64,000 nt of DNA from Chlorella sorokiniana. Taxonomy: Eukaryota; Chlorophyta; Trebouxiophyceae; Chlorellales; Chlorellaceae. Shown in pieces: positions 45,401 to 55,420 of the stretch (positions are counted from its first letter, which is position 1; the number at the start of each line of letters is the position of its first letter). A program made the position numbers and the translations under genes. The notes beneath the pieces were generated by a model, which worked only from the letters and a program-made list of their open reading frames with translations, did no database searches and was not told the origin of the DNA. The stretch covers positions 2,957,001-3,021,000 of the forward strand of contig CP084619.1 of assembly GCA_025917655.1 (NCBI GenBank), given 5' to 3'.

Positions 45401-46094
45401 GTATTACGACCCCTCAAACATCGGCGTGTCGAATGAGGTGCTGGGCAGCCCCACCTTCTGGTTTGTTATCCTGGTTTGCTACATCATCACCTTTGGCTCC
45501 CGCTTCCTGGAGCGCACCGCAGCCTGGGCCTTCAAGCCTCAAGACACCTTCATCCTGTCTGAGAAGGTGGGCAAGCCTGCCTGTGAAGCTGTGATGCCCG
45601 GCATCGCAGCATCTGGTACCCCGGTCTGCGCCCTTGTGGTGGTCGATTGGTCTCTTAGGAATTCTTTGTGCCCGGCTGTAGGAGCGGAGGGACGGCCTGA
45701 TGACCGAGCTCAGCGCCCCCACCCGCAAGCGCCTGGCGGAGCTGGGCACGGTGCGGCTGCGCAGCTTGGGGAAGTCTGGCCAGGACGTGGAGCATGGCGG
45801 TGACGAGCTGTCCTCGGGGAGCTTCCTCCCCTGCGGGTGCAGTATGGCAGTGGCAGCGGCAACGCCTATTTCGCTGAGGATGCGGCGGAAGGAGCGGAAG
45901 GCAGCAGCAGTCCCCCGCCCGACTCGCTCGAGATGGGCGGGGGCGGCTTCGAGGCAGGCATGCCACCCATGCCGCCCGCTGCAGGGGCCCAGCTGCGTGG
46001 TTGGGACGCGCTGGCAGGGCGCCCCTCATCGGTGGTGCGCTTTGCTGCACATGCTCGCAGCGCTTCTGGCACGCAGTACCCTCTGCAAAGGTAG
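39466..46094 (+). CDS. P4-type phospholipid-transporting ATPase (flippase, ALA family)
   Basis: Moves aminophospholipids to the cytosolic leaflet of Golgi, endosome or plasma membrane, normally with a CDC50/ALIS subunit. About twenty exons; the first two are 39466-39597 and 39725-39922. Motifs in order are [54 protein letters not shown], the phosphorylation site [80 protein letters not shown] and [10 protein letters not shown], then TM helices ([14 protein letters not shown]). The C-terminal tail is Gly/Pro-rich and ends at TAG 46092-46094. Frame breaks at 42926-42929, 43134-43138 and 45828-45831 are each cured by one added C. The start is the ATG of [14 protein letters not shown], in phase with exon 2. 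Confidence 0.92.
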
Positions 46095-46417
46095 AGGGGC
46101 TGACTCGCGGTAGCGGCTACTTTCCTACTGCTGGGCGTTTCCTCATAATGCTTGGCTCTTCCTTCGCTGCCTGGTAAAACTATCATATCATTTGCCGTCG
46201 AGAGCAATCAGCAAGGTGCAGACCGAGGATTGAATAGTCACGGGATGGCGGGGCTGAAATACGCCCGGCTTGCTTAGGTGGACATTCTAGTGCGTTGGCG
46301 CTTGAGGCCATGCCTCGGAGCTTGCGAGGCAAACGTCACCTTCTTTAACGCTTGCAAGTTGTAGAAGTTCTTTTCTCTAGCCGAGAGCCGTGAAAAGCAT
46401 CGCCGAGGGAGACCACC
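46095..46417. other. Intergenic region between the flippase and MYND-CS genes
   Basis: Tandem plus-strand spacing of about 320 bases, holding the flippase 3' UTR and the next promoter. No coding or RNA signal is seen. Confidence 0.45.
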
Positions 46418-47769
46418 ATGGCTGCTATGCACGAGGAAGAGATGCCGGACGAAATCGAGTGCGGTGAGGGAGATCCGTCTGTTGAATTTGGATGCGCTTG
46501 ACCTGCTGTAAGCCATGCGCGGCGCCGAGCACCCTGTGACCTTCCGCCTTCTCACGCTACCCGACCGCAGCAAACTGTGGGACCACTCAGAACCTTCTGA
46601 AGTGCAGCAGATGCCATACTGCATGGTTTTGCGGCGTGAAGTGCCAGAAGGTAATGGTGATTTTGAGTTCTAGATGTCCTTGCGGTCACACCTGACAGAC
46701 TCCCCGCCAGTTCCTGCAGGCGTACTGGCCATTCCACCGCACGCAATGCAAGCGCAACGAGTTTGCCGATGCCATCGAAGAGTCGGAGCCCAAGTTCGCG
46801 CGGTGGATGCGCAAGCACGGAAAGCAGGCTGTGCTCAAGGACGACGAAGTCGACCGGCTCGAGCGCGCCGCGCAGGCTGCCAGCGGGCCTGGCAGAGAGG
46901 TGAAGCTGCAAAGCTTGCCCTGTGGCAGATGTTGCTGGAGGGGACCTCCCAAAAGAAGAGTCCCAACCATGCCCATTGACTCCCTGCCACCCCATGCTGT
47001 CCCCAGGAGGTGATGGACAGCATGTACGGGCGAGCGGAGCCTAAGCCGCTGCCGCCGAGCTACTCGGCGGAGGAGCGGGCGGCTATGCGGAGGCAAGAGG
47101 AGGAGGCCAAGGCGGCTTCGCGACGCGCACTGCAGGATGGCTTCAACCTCGCGTACTCCGCCGTTGAGCTGCCGCCGCAGCTCAGCCTGGACTGCCAGCG
47201 TTATAAGTGGCGGCAGAACCAGTCGCACGTGGAGCTGTTTGTGCCGCTGCCTGAAGGCCTGCCCGCCAGCCGGGTGTCTGTGCAGCTGTCCACCTCCCGC
47301 ATCCGGGTCCTGGTGGACGAGACGCCGGTGGTGGCGGGGCGGCTGTACCGTGAGATCAAGGCAGATGAGAGCGCGTGGTATGTGCAGGACGGCGTCCTGG
47401 AGGTGGTGATGCTCAAGCGCTGCCGCAGGGGACACTACGAGGCGGGCAAGACCAACGCGGGTGGGTGAATGTTTGAGTGGTGGCTACTAAGCGTGCACCG
47501 CCCCTGCTCTCACCGCTCATGCTGACACGTCTAAGGCACCCCCCGCCCCTCCTTCCCCTCCCCCAAAACAACACCCAGACACTTACTGGAGATCGGTAGT
47601 TGCAGGCGCTGTGACCCATGAAACGCTGCCCCTGGAGCACCCTCCCACCCACTACTACCACTCACATTGCGAGGATCCCCCAAAACGGGACCGTCCCAGG
47701 CGAATCGACACCGGGCGCAGCCAAGAGCGGGCGCGGCTGGCCCGTGCTCAGGCGATGGTGGCGGCCTGA
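46418..47769 (+). CDS. MYND zinc finger plus CS (p23/NudC-like) domain protein
   Basis: Five exons (46418-46463, 46571-46650, 46720-46899, 47007-47460, 47579-47769) join to 951 bases, 316 aa, without frame breaks. Residues 15-55 are a MYND finger, CANCGTTQNLLKCSRC, then WFCGVKCQ and HRTQC, a Cys/His set that binds two zincs and usually mediates protein contacts. A charged linker follows (EESEPKFARWMRKHGKQ). Residues 180-265 form a CS domain: YKWRQNQSHVELFVPL, VSVQLSTSRIRVLVDE, REIKADESAWYVQDGVLEVV. The tail ADTYWRSVVAGA resembles the end of many CS proteins, then an Arg-rich helix. CS domains commonly bind HSP90 or act as co-chaperones; a co-chaperone role here is inference. Confidence 0.85.
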
Positions 47770-47808
47770 CGCCGCCGTTTTGTCACTGGGCGGGAGGCGA
47801 AAGCTATG

Positions 47809-47813
47809 TTACA
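47809..47813 (-). promoter_or_regulatory. TGTAA poly(A) signal, SYP5 SNARE gene
   Basis: TTACA on the plus strand reads as TGTAA on the minus strand, about 130 bases past the SNARE stop and 40 bases past the convergent MYND-CS stop. Confidence 0.45.
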
Positions 47814-47943
47814 CCTGCTATGGCACAACAAAAGGCTCATGGCACAGGGCGTTCATTGGGGATGGGTGGTGGCACACGGGCCTGCAGGTGGGCAGCGGGT
47901 GCAAGGCTGGGTGGAGCGTGGCTGGAGAGGTCGGGAAATAGGC

Positions 47944-48838
47944 CTAGAGTCGCACGGCCACCTTGAACCCCAGCACCAGCACCACCACCAGTACAGCGAG
48001 CACCAGCACCAGCAGCAGCTGCGTCTTGCAGGAGCTGCTGCGCCGCATGACAAGCTGGAGGCGTCTCTGCGCTGCCGCCAGGCGCGAGCGCGTGCCATCC
48101 ACGCCCTCGTCCAGCTCGTCCAGCAGCCGGTTGTGCAGCTCCGCCTCCTCGTTGATTTGCAGCGCAATGTGCTTGGTGCCTGCCACGCTGCGCTCCAGGC
48201 CCTCCAGCTCCCGGTCCTGCTGTGACATCACTTGGTGCTGCAGCTGCAGCAGGCCCGCGCTGCCCAGCTCAGCAGTCGTGTCCGTCTCGCGCCCGCCACC
48301 GCCGCCGCCCGTGCCGCCGCCGTCCCTGCCACCCAGCAGCTGCTCACGCGCAGCCCGCGGGCGCCTCGCGCTTCAGCTGCGCCAGCATTTGCTCCCGCTT
48401 GGTGCGCAGCGCAGACAGCAGGTCCCGACGTCGGTTGCGCTCGTTCTCGGTGCTGCAAGGGGGTGAAGAGGGTAGGCATCGCATGCCGGCCATGCTGAAG
48501 GCAGGCTTGCCAAGAGCGAGTGGCCCGCATCAGGCCAGGGCGCTGCAGCGCCACTCACAGCCAGCTGCTCTGCGGCGACTCCAGCAAGCTGCGCAGCCCG
48601 TCCAGAAGGCTGCCTAGCGTGCCCAGCTTGCGGCGGCAGGGGCGGTGATGCGGCTGGCCTCAGGGCCGCCCTCTGTGTGCTTGAGGTTGCGCTCCTGCAG
48701 CCACAGTGCAGGCCCACAAGCTGCTGGGGGGGGCCTGTAGGGCGCGCGCAGGCACACGCCACACACCTGGATAAGCTGCTGAATCTCTTTGGCAGCCTCA
48801 GCTGCGGCATCATGGTCAAGTAGCCATTGATCCTCCAT
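47944..48838 (-). CDS. SYP5: SYP5-type Qc-SNARE (syntaxin 8-like)
   Basis: Membrane-fusion SNARE of the late endosome or vacuole pathway. Exons are 48838-48767, 48694-48559 and 48452-47944. The N-terminal helical part (EDQWLLDHDAAAEAAKEIQQ, RRKLGTLGSLLDGLRSLLE) and TENERNRRRDLLSALRTKRE match plant SYP51/52. The Qc SNARE motif runs from VMSQQDRELEGLERSVAGTK through IALQINEEAELHNRLLDELD to SRLAAAQRRLQ; the central layer Gln is in IALQINEE or nearby. One C-terminal TM anchor (QLLLVLVLAVLVVVLVLGF) leaves a few lumenal residues (KVAVRL). The frame breaks once in the run at 48639-48642 (one base cures it) and once near 48355. Start ATG 48838 gives the expected SYP5 length. Confidence 0.87.
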
Positions 48839-49229
48839 GGGGCATACAAGCCCTGCGGGCCGACGAGCGCCGACAGGGGCCTGCAAGGGGAACCACGCCG
48901 TAGGCGTCGGTGGGAAGCAGCACGCCACAGGGGCGGTGACCATGGGCTGGCTGAGCGACAGTGTGTGCATCTTCCTGCAGCTCCACCCGGTCACGGCGTC
49001 TCACCTTGGCCGCGAACCTGCGAGCAGGGCTGAGGTTACCGAGGGCCCTTGCCCGAGAAGCAGCCTCAGACTTCGTCTGAATAAGATGCACACGGGTGAA
49101 CATCAGGGACTGGGAATAGGGACTAGGGGCAGTACGAGAACAGCGGGACACAGGTCCACGACAGCCGTCCCCCTGAGCTGTTCATCCCGTCGCCTTGTCA
49201 TCTGAGCTGCTACTTACATACGTAGCATC
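48839..49229. promoter_or_regulatory. Divergent promoter region, SYP5 SNARE and PRMT10
   Basis: About 390 bases between divergent start codons. No ORF or RNA gene. Both promoters are expected here. Confidence 0.4.
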
Positions 49230-51609
49230 ATGGCGTCTTCCGGCAGGGGAGGCCGCGGCGGCGGCCGGGTGAGCGCTCTCGACGGCGAGGCGCCCGAGTC
49301 CACAGGTATTATGCTTGCGCCAAAAAGATCGCTTATTTGGGGTAACGCGGATTTCCCAGCTCGATCACCCATGCATATGTTGTGCCTCTCCTTCCTGGAC
49401 CTCCCGGGCCTCTGCAGATTTTGCCAACTACTTTTGCACGTGAGGAAGATGCCATGACGCTTGCCGATGCCCGCTTGGATGCATTTACTCGCCTCTCGCT
49501 GTTGCCGCCTGGCTCAGGTCTTGCACCAGCTGTTGGCCTCCCCCTGATCGCAGCTATGCGTACTTGTATCACCAGAAAGACATGCTGGAGGACCATAAGC
49601 GCACGGGCGCCTACTACAACGCGTGCATGCAGAACCGCGCTCAGTTTGCGGGCAAGGTTGTGCTGGATGTGGGCACTGGGTCGGGCATCCTGGCGATATT
49701 TGCGGCGCGCGCTGGTGGGTGGGTGTTGGGTTGCTGGTACAATCAATATGTCACAGCATGTAATTTTTGTTGCTCAGTTGGGGGTGCGGGGGTGGCCAAA
49801 GGCAGAATGCATGTGCACGGGACAGATCCACCCATTCACATGTGCGCCGTTGCCGCTGCCGTGTCATGTGTTGCAGCACCTGAGATGTGATGTTGAACAT
49901 GCGGTGTCTGGCTGCTTGCTTGCATGTACCTGTGCTCTGACCCCCAGTACATGGTGCTCCTCCCCTCCACCTCCAGGTGCCAGGAAGGTGTACGCGGTGG
50001 AGGCTACCGACATGGCCAAGTTTGCCCAGCGGCTGGTGGCGGCACAGGGGCTGGAGGGCACCGTGGAGGTGATTCAAGGCGTGATCGAGTCGGTGGAGCT
50101 GCCCGAGAAGGTAGACATCATCATTTCAGAGTGGATGGTGAGCACAGCGGGGCCTGCTGGAGCGGCAACAGCTAGGAGTTCCTGCACTGCTTGGTGAGGT
50201 GCTGCGCGTGGGGCTGAGGTGCTCCACGGCTGCACCAGCCAGCGACTGCGCTCAGCATGCGCCCCGCTTTGGCCTGCCCCGCAGGGCTACTTTTTGTTGC
50301 GCGAGTCGATGCTGGACAGCGTGCTGGTGGCCCGCGACCGTTTCCTCAAGCCCGGCGGCGCGCTCTACCCTTCCCACGCGCGCATGTTCCTAGCCCCCAT
50401 CCGCAGCAGCCAGTGCCGGCAGCGGCACGCCGACTTCCAGGGCAGCATGGAGGGCTGGGCGGAGTTTGTGGACGAGATGCGGCAGTATTACAACGTCGAC
50501 ATGGGCTGCCTGTCGGGTGGGTAGCCGGGGTGGGGCAGTGAGCCTCCCCTTGCTTGCAGGAGACGGAGCGGCAGGACTTGATCCCCTGCTGTGCACACGC
50601 GTGGGCATCTAGAACATAGTGCGCTGCTGCCCCTCCCATCCCTGCAACGTGAGCAAAGCCATGTTCCCACCAGCAAACACCTCCGCCTCGCCCCTTTCCC
50701 CCGGTCCCACTTACAGACGACTACCGCAAGGAGCAGCTAGACTACTTCAGCCACACAGCAGCATGGACCGACGTGCACCCCAGCCAGGTGGTGGGCACTG
50801 CAGCGTGCTTCAAGTCTTACGACTTGCACACTGTCACACTGGAAGAGCTGAAGGCTCCCCTCAGGGTGGGTTGGTGCGCCGGGCGCGCGCACTGGTGTTT
50901 GCAGCACGCCCAGTCCCCGCCCCAAACCTCGGCTGCTGTCTGCCATGCTAATGGTTGGTTGCTCCCCTTTCACAGCCTGACCCACCCGTGCGCCGCCTTA
51001 CCTGTCTTGCAGGCCAGCTTCAGCATGCGCATCCTCGAGGACGGGCCCGTGGATGCCTTCTGCGGCTGGTTTGACACGCAGTTCAAGGGCAGTGCGGAGA
51101 ACCCCACCACCACAGAGGTCATCCTCAGTACCGCGCCTGACCCCACGGGCGCAACGCATTGGGGGCAGCAGGTGACACCATGCACTCGTGTCCTTACCCG
51201 ACAGGCCTCATCCAGCCTGCTCAGCTGACGTGCTGGGCGTGTGAACAGGGTGACTGATTGGGAAATGCATGAATGTGTGGTGGCTGTTGCCTGAGCGCGC
51301 GCCTGCCCCCGCGCGCGCGCCCCCCACACACACACACACACAGTCCTTCTTCCTGCACCCACCTGTGGAGTGTGCCGAGGCTGACACTATGGCCTGCGAG
51401 ATCGAGGTGGTGCGCCGCAAGGACAACCAGAGGTGAGGCCTACAGCAGGGAGTGCTGCTGCAAGCGCTAGGTACTTGCCATGTTGTGTGTGCTGCCTGCC
51501 TGGTTCCCCACTCCCCACCCCACCTGTGTTCAGGTTGATGGATGTGATGATCAGGCACACCGTGGAAGGCCGCAGCAAGGAGCGCACCAACTGCTTTCAC
51601 ATCGAGTGA
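49230..51609 (+). CDS. PRMT10: Protein arginine methyltransferase 10 (type I, plant PRMT10)
   Basis: Methylates arginine in histones and other proteins using SAM; the Arabidopsis homolog acts in flowering control. Nine exons (49230-49305, 49418-49439, 49554-49714, 49977-50137, 50285-50516, 50717-50865, 51013-51171, 51344-51432, 51534-51609) total 1125 bases, 374 aa, with no frame break. Marks are DFANYFCTYAYLYHQKDML, motif I VLDVGTGSGILAIFAARAG, KVYAVEATDMA, the double-E loop VDIIISEWMGYFLLRESMLD, ALYPSHARMFLAPI, the THW loop GATHWGQQSFFLHPP and the C-terminal NCFHIE. PSHARM with YFLLRESM matches PRMT10 better than PRMT1. Exon 2 has only 22 bases. Intron 7 ends in a CA repeat that supplies the acceptor. 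Confidence 0.94.
51325..51342. repeat. (CA)9 microsatellite at a 3' splice site
   Basis: Nine CA units lead directly into the G of the PRMT10 exon 8 acceptor (CACACAG). The repeat replaces a normal polypyrimidine tract. Confidence 0.85.
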
Positions 51610-52644
51610 CGCACGCTACACTCTGGCCCCCTCCCTACGCACGATCTGCAGGCATCTTGCCCTTCCCTTGTTGCTGGTTCTGCAACGTTCTCTCTCTCTG
51701 GCTCCATTCTTACCGGTTGATTGTGGCGTTTTGGACCGTGTGAGCTTATGCCAAAATCTTGAGAGGCAGTGGAGGAAGAAGGGAGGAGACAGACAAGGGG
51801 TGAGGCTGCCCTGGCCCAGTGAGGAAAGAATGTGAGGGGAGGCGGACGTGGCATACATTTGGGCACGGGGCTTCATGGGCGCCACGCCAATGAGCTGGCA
51901 CACGAGTGGCGCGTGTCAGGCAGGCAGTGCTGGGAGAGGGGCAGCGCTGGAGCAGTTGAAAAGCGGGAGAGCAAAAGGGGTACAGGAGGGGGAGCGACCA
52001 TTGCCGCAAGTATCACAAGACATCTAGGGAGACTGCAGGTGCAGGTCTCGGCAGTGCCCAGTCCCCGCCAAATCCACATCACGGCCTGTCTGGCCAAAGA
52101 AAGGGTGCCTCCGCAAACACAAGCAAAAGCAGAGAGGGGAGCGCTAAGCCAAAGGATGCCTAACAAACCTGCCATTCACCCATCTGGGTGGGCAGCTGGG
52201 ACAGTGCTGGGGGTAGGTGTAGAGGAAGGTGGCATTCGTTGTGTGCAGACGTCAAGGGAGGGCAAGCCTGGCGGGATGGAAGGGTGGGAAGGAGCGGGCC
52301 CAAGAGGCGCAGCCGAGCAATGCCGGCAGGCTGGAGTGGCCATGTGCAAGCGTTCAAAAAAAGAGGTGCGCGCAGTGCACAGAAGCTTTCGTTCAACGAT
52401 TGTGGGCTGTTCAGAAAGTGCCGCTATGCACGGGGCCCCGGCAAATCAGTGAGGGGGCAGCTAGATTAGATGGTCTGTACCGCAGCTTGGCAGCTGGGAC
52501 GGGGGCAGTGCTGATGACAGATCGAGGCCCCGCAGGCAGCAGGTGGCTTGGGTCACAAGGGGCTCAGCAACGGCCGGGGTAGCACAAGGGATGCAGCACG
52601 CAGGCTGCAGACCAGGCGCCGCTTCTGGAAAGAAGTCGGCCACA
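51610..52644. other. Convergent intergenic region
   Basis: About 1 kb between the PRMT10 stop and the presumed end of the next minus-strand gene. It has a 206-codon plus-strand frame (51832-52452) with no recognisable domain, which I treat as chance. A further 3' exon of the minus-strand gene could lie at 52461-52640. Confidence 0.4.
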
Positions 52645-54400
52645 TCAGATGGAGACATCAATAGCTGCAAAGGGACAAGGGTGAGCCGCGGCCCCACGGG
52701 CTGCTGTCAGCACGCAATGGCGAGACCCAGAAGGATGGCATTGTTGCCCTGCTACGTGGCAGGCCGCTAGCCCCGAGCCCCCGTCCCCACACACCTCCCA
52801 AGTCCAGCGTCAGCAGCGGCACATCATCGTCGTCAGGCAGCGCGGGGGGCAGCAGTCCATGGCGGAGGGTTTCGGTAGCGCCAGCGCCGACAGGTCCACG
52901 CTGCTGCCAAAGTACCAGGGCTGGTGGTCACCCTGCACATCATCGGCGCCCCACAGCCCGGCGTCGCCCCCAGCTCCAACGGGCGCATTGCAGAGGGAAA
53001 GCCAGGCTCCAGCGTGGGCAGGGTGCCACTGCCGCTGCTCAAAAACGCGTCTTCGACGCTGGCACTTGCAGTCGGACGCTGGAGTGTGGGGACTGATGCT
53101 AAACCGTCAGCCCAGTGCAGGCCAGCCAGTGGCGGTGCGGTTCCGCCACTGGCACAAACCCGGCGGGGGCAGGTGCCAGTGCGTGCTGAAGCGGTGCGTC
53201 GCGGGCCGCTTGCTGCTGCATAGTGAAGATGGGGCCCGCGGTGAAGGGAGCCCCAGCGGGGACCGTGGAGTGCCAGGCGTGCTGCAGGGATCAGGGCAGT
53301 GGGGGCAGACCCCGAGGCGTCAGGTACAGGCAGCAGCTGGAAAGCGGGCGTGAAGCACGATGCCAAGCCCAGGCAGCCAGCTGTTGCAGCTGTGGCAGCC
53401 GACCTGCGTGGGTCGGAGGCGTGGGAGGCAGCCGCCGCCTGCCCATCCTCCGAGTCGCTGGTGTCGTTGGAGAGCAGGCCGCTGTGCTGGTGCAGGTCCA
53501 GGATGGACAGAGGGCCTCCAGACAGCAGGCGGTGCGGGGAGGCGCAGGGGGTCTGGGCGCCGCGGTGAGTCCTGGGGAGGCTGCCTTGGCAGCGCCAGCC
53601 TTGGGCGACCTACGCAAGCAGGCAGGGCGGGCGGCCGGCGGTAATCAGCGCTCGCCGTAGTTGTTACGGCATTTGGCTGCAGGTCCCCTCAAATGGTAAG
53701 CCTGCGCGCGCACCTGGCTGCCTTAGCCTCCTTCTGCGCCGCCGACTTCCTGGAGCCGGAGCTGCTGCCCGACTTGCGCGCCTTGCCCTTGGTGCTGGCC
53801 TTGAGCGGCGCCACCCCTACCGCCTCATACAGTTTGCGGCGCAACCAGGAGTTGTTGTTGGACTTGGTGGCGCTGCCATACACCTCCTGCATGCAAGGTG
53901 GGATGGGGCAAAAGTTTCTAACAACGCAGTGCGTGCACAGCTGGTCTGACGCGCTTCCACCGGCCCGCACGCCCTCGTCATCAAGCTCAAGTGTTTGGTC
54001 CGCTTAGCAGCTGGTGCACTGTCACTACGATTCTGCCAGCAAGTTGAGCGGAAAAGCCAGCGCTAAGACAGCGGCTTGCCTTGAATTTGGCCTGCAGCTC
54101 GCGCTGGCCCATGCGCGCAATCTCCTTGGCTGCCTCGCGAGGGTCGCCGGTGTGGAACTGGGCGAGCGCTGCGCCACGCTGTGACTGCGACAGGCAGTGC
54201 TTCAACAAGTGGTGTGTGCGCTGTGAAGGGTCGATGCCGTCGTGCAGGTCTGTGGTGGTGCTGGCAAGGCTGCAGCTGTCGCAGCTGACGCCCGGGCCAT
54301 GCGCCGCCGCTGTTGAAGTTGAGCCGCGCACTACAGATGTTTCCCGTGGGCCCACTCCCATGCTGTTCATCTCTGCTGCCGGCAGGCTAAGAACCTCCAT
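52645..54400 (-). CDS. Unknown protein with a conserved SNNNSWLRRKL block
   Basis: I do not recognise the family. Exon 1 (54400-54080) begins MEVLSLPAAEMNSMGVGPRE and contains CDSC and REAAKEIARMGQRELQAKFK. Exon 2 (from 53886) reads EVYGSATKSNNNSWLRRKLY EAVG, then a very basic Lys/Ser/Ala stretch (KGKARKSGSSSGSRKSAAQK). Exon 3 has LSILDLHQHSGLLSNDTSDS plus EDGQ, and the last large exon has DDVQGDHQPWYFGSSVDL and an acidic LPDDDDVPLLTLDLG. The basic tail and acidic end fit a nuclear regulatory protein, but that is inference. Intron 1 is GC-AG. Frame breaks at 53536-53539 (one base cures it) and near 52865. The end at 52645 assumes one more short exon and is uncertain. Confidence 0.55.
53887..54079 (-). 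other. GC-AG intron in the SNNNSWLRRKL gene
   Basis: The donor reads TTCAAG|GCAAGC and the acceptor ...GCATGCAG. Joining keeps the frame (QAKFKEVYGSAT). Confidence 0.75.
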
Positions 54401-55420
54401 GGAGCGCTGACGGGCTGCTGAACGGCTGGCTCAACAGCGCTGCATGGGCGGGTGGCAAAGAGCAGGGCGGCAGGTGAGGATGGTGCAGGCAGGCGGTTGG
54501 AAGTCTAGACGAATGATGTAGAGTGGATCCAATGGCCGCTGGAGCGATCCGAGGGATATATGGAAGAAGGCGTGGAGCGGCTTCGACTTGGGTAGCTACC
54601 CTTGTGCGGGGAGGTTCCTTGCCCGCAAGCCGCCACGAGCTGAGAAACCATAAAGGTACAAGCCGGGGAGAGAATCTAAAACTGGCAAGAGGGCTACACG
54701 TGCTCTAAAGAGGCGGCGAAAGGGGATGACACAGGGGGCCAGGGCATGCGCCACTGGTTGACGTTTGGCGTCATGGCCGCACCACCAATCACACACGGAT
54801 GCTGGAAACACGCTGTGAGCGACCGCTAAGTCGCAGGAGGACCCAGCCGCATCTCAGTGCCGTGCACGAGGGTGGGCGGACAGCCGGTAGCGGTGGTTAT
54901 CTGGCCTGCAAGCCGATCCCCCGCATCAGGGAGTGCGAGCATCAATCTTGCTCACCTTCAGCGAGGCGGAGGCACGCGGCAGACGCAGATGGCAGGGCGA
55001 ACCAAAGACAGAGGCAAACGTGGGCTCGGTGTGTCGAAAACTACCAATGGAAGGGGTCGCAATGGTTCTACGCTGGTTGCTGCTGCGTGAGTTATACCAG
55101 ACGCCTTTAGCAACAGCATTGCAAGCTGGGGATCCCCTCGGGTGCGATGCCCTCGGCAATCTTGCTCAAACCTGAAAACACTCCTTGATTGCACCGGGAG
55201 CCTGGCTGTGCTGGCCGTTAGTCCTCAACAGCAGCAGGAAGCAACCCCGCCGCAGGACCCCCCCGCCTCAAGCGGGCTTGTTGAAGAGGGGCAATGCTGA
55301 TGCAGTGCTGGTCATGAACATGCCATGGTCATCACACACGCTGCTTGTCCAAGCGGGGACATAGTACCCTTGATGCTGCTGTTACAGATGCTTCTCCTAC
55401 TTGAGCCGATGCCCGGTTGC
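54401..55420. other. Intergenic region between the SNNNSWLRRKL gene and SecY
   Basis: About 1 kb holding the 5' flank of the unknown gene and the 3' UTR of SecY (TGTAA complement at 55382-55386). Open frames here are short and look random. I found no tRNA or other RNA. Confidence 0.45.
55382..55386 (-). promoter_or_regulatory. TGTAA poly(A) signal, chloroplast SecY gene
   Basis: TTACA on the plus strand reads as TGTAA on the minus strand, 35 bases past the SecY stop. Confidence 0.55.

Noticed and set aside
51832-52452. 206-codon plus-strand open frame in an intergenic region
   Set aside because: No recognisable motif, random-looking composition and no splice or poly(A) support. Kept only as a note in the intergenic entry.
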